DNA of 64,000 nucleotides from Ceratobasidium sp. AG-K (lineage: Eukaryota > Basidiomycota > Agaricomycetes > Cantharellales > Ceratobasidiaceae): positions 310,001-374,000 of the forward strand of contig JAWNGF010000014.1 of the NCBI GenBank assembly GCA_037039685.1, read 5' to 3'. Positions 13,111 through 23,458 of the stretch are shown one piece after another. The notes below the pieces were generated by a model that made no database searches, was not told the origin of the DNA, and saw only the letters and a list, made by a program, of their open reading frames with translations. How positions within the stretch are numbered: the first letter of the stretch is position 1; each line of letters starts with the position of its first letter. The position numbers were made by a program, and so were the translations under genes.

Positions 13111-14271
13111 AGCAAGCCTACTTACAGACGTCCTGTCCGCAAAATGTCCCGCCGGCGACGATAAATCGGTTTCCTCCGGCTTCTGGAATCTCGAGAGCAC
13201 GGACATGAGCGAGGGCCACATCACGGACGTCGACAAAGTTACTACGGAGAGCGGGTCAGCGCATCGCAAGCAGAGCGGACAACATGCGTACAAGTTGGGT
13301 GCAAGCAACTCTTCCTTGCTCATTTCGCCCTCCTTGGTGTTGATAAGATGGTGGAAATACGCAACCGAGGTGTTGAGACTTGCTGGACTAGACACCTGGT
13401 GCAAAATAGGACCGAAGATCTAATCGAGCGCATCAGGTAGCCGTCGCGCGGATGTGGTAATAAACTCACCATCGGAGGGCTGATTGTGGCGATATCCCAC
13501 TTGGGCTTGTTATTCTCCACGTACGCCCACGCAGCTTGTTCGGCCAATAACTTGCTCGCGCTGTACTTGTCACCAGCACTAGCGGCTTTCCCCTTGGTTT
13601 CGACCTCTTCCGCCGAGAACGTGTTCCAATCCTCTTCGGTGAATATTGTACCATGAGGTTTGGAGAGACCTCCGACGGCGGCGACACTCGATGTAATGAC
13701 AATCCGTTGCACGTTGGTTCCATACTTTCCGACGCTGGCCAAGATGCCCACTGTACCACCCACCGCAGGTCGAATGACCTCTATAGTCTCGATTATTAGC
13801 GTGCTGCCGCTTGACTGTATTAATTCAGCTTACCCTCAGGGTCGTCGGCCTGCAGATGGAATGGCGAAGCGGTATGCGCGATGGCATCTACTCCCTTTAC
13901 AGCCTCGTCGAACGCGCCATCCTGAACCGTGCCTTAGCACATACTGGTTTATTTGTACAAATCAGAACTGACCTCGGCCATATCCTCAACGATAACATAC
14001 TGGAACTTGTCGCCATAAGATTTGAACAAATCGACAAGATAGTCACCTTTGGATGCCGACCGCACAGTTCCACTTGACCAGGGTAAGTAACAAACTACCG
14101 TACAGGGTATGGGTACATACCGGACCGCGTATCCGGCTTCGAGCAAGGTCTTGACGACCTATACGGCGACAAAGCCACTTGCCCCTACGTAATGTCAGTA
14201 CCTAGCATTCACAATTGACGGGTACACCGACCCGTAACGAGGACAGTGGCAGGTGCTTTGATAGCAGGCAT
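12894..14271 (-). pseudogene. NAD(P)-dependent reductase (dihydroflavonol-reductase-like, extended SDR) with disabling changes
   Basis: The start MPAIKAPATVLVTG at 14271 leads into a Rossmann motif (GASGFVAV). Later blocks TVRSASKGDYL, AIAHTASPFHLQ, RIVITSSVAAVGG, DKYSASKLLAEQAAW (the YxxxK site) and FVDVRDVALAHVRALE are typical of fungal ketoreductase/cinnamoyl-reductase-like SDRs. Two breaks are visible. A TAG codon follows GFVAV in exon 2, where the family has a sense codon. Near 13045-13055, in a C/G run, the frame shifts by one base between LPPHYPG and GDPGGGNSLIYTMF, the latter continuing to a normal C-terminus (stop at 12894). A TATA-like box (14332-14339 on the minus strand) precedes the start. 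The gene ends 80 bases from the duplication breakpoint. A sequencing error could explain the frameshift but less easily both changes. Confidence 0.75.
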
Positions 14272-15358
14272 TGTAATTTAGTAGAATGAAGGTGGTTGGA
14301 TCGATGACAACCAAGACTCGGTGGATTTAGCTTTATATACGCGACAAAACTCTTCTAGCCGGAGTATCATGACCACCAATCGGGATACGATGCAGCATTG
14401 TGGTCAGACCGAGTTGGCGATTAAACGGAGGTGATATGATGGCCCTTGTACATGTGGTGGCGATGCGCTTATCGTGGAGGACCGGTCTCGAAGCAGGGTT
14501 CAAACAGGCACAAGCGTCAAGCTGTTGAAATCAATAAAACATGTGTGCTGCGTAACGTAACAACCCCAAGGCCAAGTACAGTATTTTAAACTACAACAAG
14601 GTACGTTGGATTCAGCACGAGACTGGAGGGCGAGTTGACTTATTTTGAGCGCAGCTTTATGGCATTTTTTTAATCCTCGCTCGACGAAATCTAAATGTAT
14701 CACAGAGTGGGTGATCCGCATTGCCTGGCGACCACCTGGAGACATGATTGCATCGAAAGCTTCTAATAACACCCTTGTGGAGCGCGGCTCACTTACCATA
14801 AGAGTTCCACTGTGCTTCCTCGCGCCCCTGGCTGATAAAATGGATCGCGGAAGATCTTGCCCGACATCCCTTGCTCCCTGCAATGATGCCCTCAGCGTGT
14901 CGCGAGACTAAGCACAGCAGGTATGACCGGCTCTTGGGAGTGGGTTGGATTTCTTAAGTATGGTACTAATTTATTGACACGTGAGTCATAAAACCTAAAC
15001 AGTGAACCTACGCGATTTCTGCCCACAGGCGCCTTAGCGTTCCCAGTGCTTTCCGCGCATACCTCATACTCATATTGCCCCAAGTGGCGGCATTTGATCT
15101 CTTATCTCTTCTGCCAGCGCCGCCTTCGGTCACTTTCTCCAGCGGTTACGACCTCTTAGACTACCTCGGGTGCTGACGCAGACTTCCCCTATCACCCGGC
15201 GTTATCGTCGAAAGGACCACACGCGCAATACGATTGTGGTTATGATCGACGAAGGCGATTGAATAATTGTCTCAGAGACCTTAGGGCTAGACCTCGCACA
15301 GAATCTTAGACAACAATCACTTTAAACATGCGTACAATCTGGAGTGCACAGCAAAACA
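14272..15358. other. Intergenic, no gene recognised
   Basis: The stretch contains the promoter of the reductase pseudogene (TATA-like box at 14332-14339) and otherwise only short open frames on both strands. No repeat or RNA gene was recognised. Confidence 0.5.
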
Positions 15359-16049
15359 TTAGCCCTCACTCCTGCTCGCGACTGGATCTTCAGCGTTCCC
15401 AGCCCTTGCAAGAGCTGCACGCCTCAGCATCTGGAGACCCTCTTCCCCCAACTCGGGTAGAATAACCTCCAACTCGGCCTTGAACGCCTCCCGTGCCGCA
15501 TCCGTCTCACCCCTCTCCATGAGCTCACGGATCTCTGCCAATCTTCGGATACTACGGTTCTTATTACTGATACCGACTTGAGCTGCGTCGAGTCTGGCTT
15601 GAGCTGATTCAACTAGCTCCTTGGATTCGACAATGCTTTCCTTCATCTTTTTGACCTTGTTGAGCATAGTGTGGTTGTGAGCGGTGATTATCCAGTTGAT
15701 CGTGTGGTCATCATAGACGGACCCTGTGCCGTTGGGTTAGCCAGCTAAATTCGATAGAGAAGCGGAGAATTCACCTTGGGCGGGTAGAGCACATGACCCT
15801 ATCATTGTTGAGCGCGCGTTGATTAAAAATGACAAGCCACTCACCAGACTCTGCCGTCTCGCTTTCGTCCGTCCACTCGCTCTCACTGTTTGACGCGCTC
15901 TCCGCTGTCTACGATGTCAGCCACGAGAAAGAAACAGATTGCTGACTAACGTACAGGCAAGCTCAACGTCAGATTCATGGTCCTCGGTCTGAGGCAGAGA
16001 GTGAGAAACACATTCAAGACGAGTGGGAGGCACTTACTCTCGCTGCCAT
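15359..16049 (-). CDS. Small acidic/coiled-coil protein, function unknown
   Basis: Five exons with phase-compatible GT-AG introns join ATG at 16049 (MAAR) through an acidic stretch (TEDHESDVELASESASNSES) and SVYDDHTINWIITAHNH to a long charged exon. That exon starts MLNKVKKMKESIVESKEL and has heptad-like helices (ARLDAAQVGISNKNRSIRRL, AEIRELMERGETDAAREAF), giving about 165 residues in all. The C-terminus ends VASRSEG. No signal peptide or membrane segment is visible. The helical part looks like a coiled coil and suggests a subunit or adaptor; I do not recognise the family. The splice model is my inference, but the frames close without stops. Confidence 0.6.
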
Positions 16050-16947
16050 GATGATTCAATCCTTGTAAGTCGGTAGTCGAGGGGAGGAATGGAGCGACGA
16101 TGTGGCTTGGTACTGGTTGGCATTACAATTCAGGGTCAGCGGACATTGCAAGAAATAGGCAATCAGCTACCAAGTTTGTTCATTAGAGATTGACGTCCCG
16201 AAAGGTTTATTGCCTCGAAATCTTGGCATCAGGAGGCCTTATTGCCGTCATGTAATATGTCCGCCGGTGCTCGGGGTGCATATATGCGGGTCAGGAGATT
16301 ACCAAGTTGATATCTCACTATTCCGTTCAAAGATAACAATTTCATTAGCACATGCGCTGCAACTTTTGACAGGGGGGGAGTAGGGAAACTAAATGTGTAA
16401 TTCCCCTTCCTTCCTACAAGCTTCTCCCTGTCAGACCCCGACATAATCATATCGCTCATGTGTTGAGTCACCAGACTGTCGAATTAGGTTCGAAGTATGC
16501 TGATTCACTTATTGCTGTGGTTCTCATCTCAACAAGAGTGAGCTATGTGGGAGATTTTGTGTCATATCGAGACCAGGGGTAAATTTGACACAGAAAGCAC
16601 TCAACTTTACAGCTATGGGACTGAGAATGGAACGCGTTGTTCAACGCTTCTATTGGCCCTTTTGCAATATTCTGTCACGTGCTGGAGATTTTTTTCGAGT
16701 ACATTTTAACGAGCCACATGAACGCAGGGCAAATCATTTGACCTCATAAAGAGGAAAAATATTGGAAGGAATGGGAGGCGTGTGTCCACCCAGGGTAGCG
16801 CGAGTACGGGAGGATAGGCCCAGGAGGCTGATGACAAAGTCTCACGTGGCGCGGACCCGAGCTTCTAGAAGTCGCCCAAGTCAACGTGCGCGCTTATCGT
16901 AATAATCCCTTCGCCCCTTCTCAGACGGAGCGATTTGAATAAGCGGG
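16050..16947. other. Divergent intergenic region
   Basis: This 0.9-kb stretch lies between the starts of the coiled-coil protein (minus) and the Rab-kinase gene (plus). Only short frames are present and nothing in it is recognised. Confidence 0.5.
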
Positions 16948-19641
16948 ATGCAGTCTTGGAACTGGTGGGTCCATGATGATGAGAGAAGTGACCGTAGTTC
17001 ACTCTAACTACAGGGATGATCCATTAAAGTTTGTAATCACCGGAGACTCAGGTGTCGGGCAAGTCTCGCTCTACGTCATGTTGATAATAGGCGAATACTA
17101 AGTAACTGGTGTACAGAAAAACCAGTCTTCTCTGCAGTTTTATGGAGGAAGGTTTCTCGCCTTGGGTTCCGGCCACGGTGTGTTTGTGTGACCGTTGTTT
17201 AACCCTCGCCACCCAATAACATACGTGATGGCTATGTGATATTTAGATTGGCTCAAGTTTCAAGGTTAAGCAAGTTAAGTTACTGGGTGAGGACAAGGTC
17301 GTTAAGATCCTATGTGGGTGATAATTAGTTTAGCCAACCAGCTCAAGCTAACAAGATCGGAACCGCCCTGATAGGTTGGGACCTGGCTGGCGCCGAACGG
17401 TTTTACACAGTCAGTTTGCAGTACTACAAATCCACGTTGGGGGCTTTAATCGTATACGACGTAACATCGAGGGCTAGTGAGCACGTTTGGTCATCCCACC
17501 TCAACTAACGCCCAGCCTCTGATGTGTTCTCATCGCCATCGCCGCCATCCCCCGCATAGGCTTCGAGCGTGTACGGGTCTGGCTCGCTGGGATACGAACG
17601 CATGCCAGTCCGCACGTCACGTGTATTCTAGTGGCGAACAAGTTGGATCTATGTGTAGAAGAAGGACAGCGGAATGAGGATATACCGCCCAAAATGAACC
17701 ATGGTAAGCAGAAGCTGCATTACCCGGTTCTAGTCCCAACGTATCTCATTTGGTCAACCTATAATACAAAGCTCGCAAATGGCGAGTGGTATCACAGGCT
17801 GAAGGGGAACGCTTTGCCCATGAAGAAGGGTTGCTATATGCTGAGGCTAGTGCCAAAACGGGCGACAATGTCAACAAGGTATGTAAAACTGCTAAGAATG
17901 TATTATGCCTCCATTTGACGCAACCTCGTCGACCCTAAAGGTGTTCGAGGACGCAACACATTTAATCATTCAAAAAATCAGGCGAGGAGTCTTTGACGAA
18001 AAAAAAGCCTGTATTTCCGTTATGACAACCTGCATTGCGTCTGATTCGACATCTACAGCCTGCTCCACCCTCAGTAGATACCGGCACTGGGATATACTCA
18101 AAAATGATCGACTGGTTTCGACGCGAGTTAGGAACCCCAGGACTACCTCCACGAGTGAGTCAACACGGCATCACATAAAATATTGCTGCACCCTCTTAAA
18201 AACAAAACACCTGTTGTTGGTACAATTGTTTACAGGACGTCTATTCCCAGGAGTCTCTGAGAGCTTCAGAGTCCTCCCAAAACTCAGCCACAGAGGCAGT
18301 TAGAATCAGTCGTCTCATGGTAAGTTGCGTAAATCACCGCAGCTACCACTAAATACCGTACTATGACAGTCGGTTTCAGAGATCATACTTCAACTGGGCA
18401 ATCATGGCTGCCCAAATATAACCAAAAATCTGAACCTACCTTCGTGCTCTGCTATTCCCGTAGCCCATGGTGGATTTGGCGATGTTTACCGTGGAGTATT
18501 AAAGGACGGTACTCCAGTCGCTATAAAAACCAGAAGGTTTCATGTGAATACCTCTGAAGATGGCCAAAAGTCTCTAAAGGTGCCGTGTGCCTAGCCGGTT
18601 GAGTTCCTCACACTTAAATAGCGCAGCGCGCTGCCAGGGAAATCCACACATGGTCCAAGTGTCAACACCCACATGTTTTACAGCTGTTGGGCTTGGTTGA
18701 GTTCCACGATCAAATTGGGATGGTATCACCATGGGTAGCTAACGGAGACGTACCAACGTACCTCTCTCAACACTCAAATGTTGATCGCTGCCAAATGGTG
18801 GGAGTTCAGTGGTATTGGTTATATGACCCGGAATAAGCAACTACCTCTCAGAGCACGAAAATTGCCGAAGGGCTCGCATACCTGCATAGCTGCAACATAG
18901 TAAGTCGAGGTCACCGACCTACAATATATTGACTTTTGAGACCAGGTACACGGTGATCTCAAAGGGGTACGAGTCTCACCTTATTTATGCTTTAACATAG
19001 CTATACGTTTCAAATAGTCCAATGTGCTGGTTTCCAGCGAGGGAGCTCCAATGCTCGCCGACTTCGGTAACGCCGTCCTACACGGGCCTACTCTTCAATT
19101 CACAGGCACCACAACCCAACCTGGTTTTTCGGCGCGTTGGACAGTAAGAAACTCACTTCTAGGTGCGAAGGTTTAACGTAATCGCTTTCGTGTCCCTAGG
19201 CTCCCGAATTGTTAGAGGGATCGAACGCTTTAACCATTGAATCTGACGTGTATGCGCTTGGAATGGTATGTCGACGTCCACGGAGCTATCACATTCCTCT
19301 AATCCAATTTCGTTTGGCAGACTATATTGGTACGAGAGATTTGCAGAGCCACAAGTTCAAGGGTAACGTGAAGAGCACAGGAAACTATCACCGGCCGAGT
19401 TCCTTATCCAGAAAAATCGGATATCGCAGTGATCCTAAGCATTGCAACTCAAAAATACCCTGAACGACCCGAAGGCCACATACCCTCCGATAGTCTGCAC
19501 GGCAACTCACTATGGATCTTACTCCAAAGATGTTGGGCATACGACCCCAAGACACGTCCGAGTGTGATCCATATTTTAAATTCTGTCAGTGTATTTGCGA
19601 AGAGTGAACTTGTCGAACTCGCTGACCCATGTCCCGCATAG
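16948..19641 (+). CDS. Rab-like GTPase fused to a TKL-type protein kinase
   Basis: The first half is a Rab-like small GTPase: G1 GDSGVGKTS, switch II WDLAGAERF, VYDVTSRASFERV, G4 NKLD and G5 EASAKTGDNVNK. The catalytic Gln of DTAGQE is Ala here, which in Rabs predicts weak GTP hydrolysis. No C-terminal prenylation cysteines follow. Instead a 64-base intron after VFDEKKA joins in frame to a linker (DTGTGIYSKMIDWF) and then a kinase with glycine loop HGGFGDVYRG, VAIK lysine, VHGDLKGSNVL catalytic loop, LADFGNAV and TAPELLEG, ending in a typical RCWAYDPKTRPS subdomain XI. About 15 short introns are needed; one has a GC donor (GTCGG|GCAAG). All junctions I tested keep frame. Two adjacent genes remain possible, with the kinase starting at an ATG inside the linker, but I then see no natural end for the GTPase. 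Confidence 0.65.
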
Positions 19642-20901
19642 ATGAAGCCTATGAGTAGCTTTGGACTGGAACGTGGATCAGGGCCCCTTGAGATGTAGTT
19701 AGGGCCACATATACTTACGGGAGCAGATGGGGTGTGTGATAACTCCTGTGACATTATTATACTACTTGGGAACGACTTTCGGGCGAGGGCGGAACCTAAG
19801 CCCGTGGCATGTTACACCGGACTCTGACGCGATCGCCGCGTTACATTTATATAAATATTTGGGACGGTATCCCGGGCCTTACGATTCCAACAATGCTTTC
19901 GTTGCTTGATTTCTAAAGCGATTTACGTTCACGTTTGTGTTTGTTCTAGTATACCAATGAGACATAGTCGAGAGAGCGGGCGAGGTAGACCTACCGGACG
20001 TGCCATTATAACTCGATATCTGGGTGGATGTGGTGGGAGAGACGAGGAGAACTTAAACGACGAATCTGGAGTCACCTCGTGATTTTATATGCGAGTGGAT
20101 CACCGTCGGGGTTTCGGGGTCACCCATCCACACCAAGAAAGGAAATTGATCCTCCAAACGTAGCATCCCCGTTCGGTTCTCGAAAATTTTGGGCTTGGCT
20201 CTAGATGATTAGTGTCCAGCAAAATAAGAACGGGGTGTATGCGAAGACACACCCCACTCGATGGAAACTGGGCGCCGTCTTTCTGAGGCGAGTCTGGGGC
20301 CTTCTTGCGCTTGGTCTTGTAATTAATGGTAAGACACTAGTTCAAGATCACGCAATTCAACTCACTTGAGGTGTCATTTTAAGTCAGCAAGTGGAGTGGG
20401 GATAGTCGAGAGATGAACGAGAAAGACGGGGAAATACGCAGTTTCTTGTCCGGACGGATTGCCACGGGAAAATCAGGGTCCCACGCATTATGGGAGATGA
20501 AAATCCTGGACGGGATGTATGCACGACCGACTGGCGTCACGAGGATCGTCAGCGCCCGTCTTGCATTCGGCATCGAGTGTCAGGGGATGAGTTGACTCGC
20601 CTCCTTTACAATATTCTATGACTTGAAGGGTGACCGACAAGCAGTTTCTGGGTCTTTGGGTGAGTTAGCGTCACGTGGCAGTGCTTGTGGCTATGGGTGG
20701 CTGCTTGCGCGCCACGTTTGCTCAGCCACTTGGCACTTGTTGCAACTCTGCTGATTTTTACTGCACACGGCTACACGCTGGTTTGGACTAATTGAAAAAA
20801 TAGCATCCTCGCCCAGAATTCGTGGTATAACGGTAGCTGTTCTATCAAGATCTCTAGAATACAGTATCCATCTGGGTCCCTTTTGGCCGCCCCGGGAAAT
20901 T
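19642..20901. other. Convergent intergenic region
   Basis: This 1.26-kb stretch lies between the kinase stop and the PHS1 stop. Short frames of about 60 codons exist on both strands near 20380-20595, with no recognisable homology. A small stem (GGGGTGT 20232-20238 with ACACCCC 20249-20255) is present. Confidence 0.5.
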
Positions 20902-21922
20902 TTAATCCGCCTTGCGCGATTGCGACTGGAGGTGCTCCAACCGGCTCTTGGAATCTACACGCGCCTTTCCACCACCGAGAACCTTGCGGCGCTGTTTGAT
21001 CATGTAGGTATACATCACATACAAACCTGTCGTGGCGTCTGGTTAGGATTGGGCATTCGAAACGATGAGTAGGACTTACCGGGTCCCCAGATCGTAATGA
21101 AAAATCCCCTCAACAAGTCGTACGGAGACCAGTTTCCACTCAGCGGGGACGATTTGGGCAGCGTCGAGTATATGAGAGCAGCCTCCGAACCAGCACCGAG
21201 GGGGTACAAGATGTAGAAAGTTGTGTAACTATTCGAACCGGTTAGAAGCAGCGAATTGGCTATTCGTAGAACTCACCGAAGCCACACCAAAATGCGCGGT
21301 TCGCTGCCAGCCAAATTAAACGCATAAAAGCTGTACCGAATCACCTCGGTCAAGGACCACGCAAACACCATGCTCGCATAAAATGGGTTCACGCGCGTCT
21401 AGACAAAGTCAGTAAATTTCGCAACTACATACGTGGCGACTCACAGCAGGAAACGACTCGGTTACGCCCCAGACCAAATAAATCCGGCTCGCGACTTGCA
21501 TGGCGGTCGTGACCAAAGGGCTGCGTACAAATCCGAGTAGGACATGTACGACTTCGAGTAGGGCTCCTGTTTGGACGATTCGTACAATGGGGCCTACACC
21601 GCCGACTGCAAATGTCGTGGAAGCACGGTTGAACAGGGGGTGAACAGAGGGTGGGAGCCAACGTGGCGGTTTGGGCGCTCTAGATACGCCAAGGAGTCGT
21701 TTTAGAATAGATGGAGGAGGAGTGTTGATGCCGAACAGGTGTGCGAGCGTCGCACTGAGGACTACCGCCCAGCCAATGCACGAAACAACATTATAGGCGA
21801 TGAGGTAGTATTTTACGACGGGACTGGGGCCTGCAATTCTTTCAGTATGAGTCTTTTTGTGTGATTTTTTACGTACCGCGCGACGAGCGAGCCTTTCCTG
21901 CGTTGGCCTGTTCGCGCGCCAT
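20902..21922 (-). CDS. PHS1: Very-long-chain 3-hydroxyacyl-CoA dehydratase (PHS1/HACD family)
   Basis: Five exons start with MAREQANAGKARSSR at 21922 and end with a basic tail, SRLEHLQSQSRKAD, at 20902. Several membrane spans are visible: YYLIAYNVVSCIGWAVVL, TGALLEVVHVLLGFVRS, FYASMVFAWSLTEVIRYSF and YILYPLGAGSEAALIY. The block WSLTEVIRYSFYAFNL carries the conserved Tyr/Glu region of the family's active site. The enzyme dehydrates 3-hydroxyacyl-CoA in the ER fatty-acid elongation cycle, supplying very-long-chain acids for sphingolipids. The loop after the first span (GVSRAPKPPRWLPPSVHP) is longer than I would expect. It is divergent from Ap4A phosphorylase with 226 bases between the starts. 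All exon joins keep frame. Confidence 0.92.
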
Positions 21923-22148
21923 TGTTGTGGATACGCGTGGACGTGGTTGCCGGCAAAGAAGTGTCGTGGCAGCCGGTCAAACGCTCGGCGCTTACTCGAC
22001 CCTGATCGCCGCAAGCTCTCCCACGACTCCAACCACCGAGCTCTCATTAGAAACACGAACCCTGTTGAGCCAGACCTTTCTGTCTTGAATATAACCTAGA
22101 AGCTCTACACTGGCTCTCTTTCGGACGATTGCTAGATCTGCCCCGACC

Positions 22149-23458
22149 ATGTCCAATTTTGTTAAACATTCGGAAATAATCTCGTCGATACCCTCCAAAT
22201 TCGCGCAAGCCAAATCTTCTGGATCGCTGTTCTTTTATCCGTCCACACGTGTACGAGTTACCGAGAACAACCTCAACGTTAGTCATCCGCGCCCTTTCTT
22301 CAATTCTTCTAAGCTAATGGGACATAGTTCATAATCAGCACCTGCCCAGCGCTACAAAAGAAACCCATACTTCCCGCCCCCGATTTCGCCAAGCAGGATA
22401 AACCAGACCCGTTTGCCCCGCCCTATGTTACGGACCTCTTCGTGGGCGAGATCAAAGACGAACTAAATGGCGACGAGTATGCGATTCTTGTGCGTGCGTC
22501 GCACGATAGTTACGCCGGATCTAACCTGGATCTAGTTGAACAAGTTTAGCGTTATATCTGGGCACTTTTTAATGGTCACGAAAGGTAGGCCCCCTATTCA
22601 AGTCACCTTACTCTCACCCCGGATATGGCTCGCCAGGGTTCCAACCGCAAGACTCTCCTTTGACGCCCTCCGATCTATCACAAGCTTACCTCCTCATCCG
22701 CGCGGCCCGAAAATCGCCTACTCCCCTTTTCGCCTTTTACAATTGTGGAGCCAACTCGGGTGCAAGTCAGCCTCACAAGCACATCCAGTTCATCCCTAGC
22801 GCCCAGGATGCCAACGAGGACGAGGAAGAAGAAGAAGAAGAAAGTAGTGGTCCACCAGCGGAGGCATACGTGCGGACATTGAAGCTTGAGGATGATAGTG
22901 CGTTTCCAAGCACCTCTTCGTGCCGTCACTGACCCCACCCCCTCAGCCAAAGTATTCGCCCTACCCCTTCCTTACGTCCACCTGGCCGTACGACTCGACC
23001 TCCCCCAACCCATCCAAACAGGAACCAAACCCCTCTCCACCGAATCCCTCGAAACACTCTCGAACACCCTCACGCATGCATTCATGCGCCTCCTCGATGA
23101 AGCAGTCCAAACTGTTCGATTATACCACAGCTCACAGGGCAGCGACCTTGGACCAGCCGGCACGGGACGGGCGTCAGTACCAAGCTATAATATCCTGCTT
23201 ACTGGCGAGCATATGCACTTGATTCCGAGGCTGAGGGAGACTACTGTGGATGAGCTGCAGCCTGAGCCGAGTGCGGAAGGCGAGGAGGCTCATAAGCCCC
23301 AACGACTGAGTATTAACTCGCTCGGATTTGCGGGGATGCTATTGGCCAAGAGCGATGGCGAGCTTCGGGCGATCAAGGCAAAGGGGGTGGTGGAACTACT
23401 GAAGCAGGTTGGTGTGCCGAAAGTCGAGGCAGGGGCAGAAGAGAATACCCACTCCTGA
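22149..23458 (+). CDS. Ap4A phosphorylase (ATP adenylyltransferase), APA1/APA2 family
   Basis: The protein starts MSNFVKHSEIISSIPSKF at 22149. Blocks matching the family are CPALQKKPILPAPDF with DPFAPPYVTDLFVGE, LLNKFSVISGHFLMVTK, and the nucleotidyl-transfer motif ASQPHKHIQFIP, whose histidines form the HIT-like active site. C-terminal blocks are SYNILLTGEHMHLIPR and INSLGFAGMLLAKSDGEL. The enzyme splits diadenosine tetraphosphate with phosphate into ATP and ADP in the cytoplasm. An acidic run (DANEDEEEEEEESS) follows the active site. An apparent frame break near 22900 is resolved by a normal 49-base intron (GTGCGT to CCCCCTCAG) leading to KVFALPLPYVHL. A decayed partial copy lies at 28667-28970. 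Confidence 0.92.

Noticed and set aside
21992..22286. A minus-strand small gene (MTNVEVVL joined by a 43-base intron to DLACANLEGIDEIIS)
   Set aside because: Most of it is exactly antisense to the first exon of Ap4A phosphorylase, whose N-terminus fits the family, so it is a shadow frame.
22880..22970. Apparent frameshift in Ap4A phosphorylase after the acidic run
   Set aside because: A 49-base GT-AG intron with a pyrimidine-rich end restores the frame to KVFALPLPYVHL, so the gene is intact.
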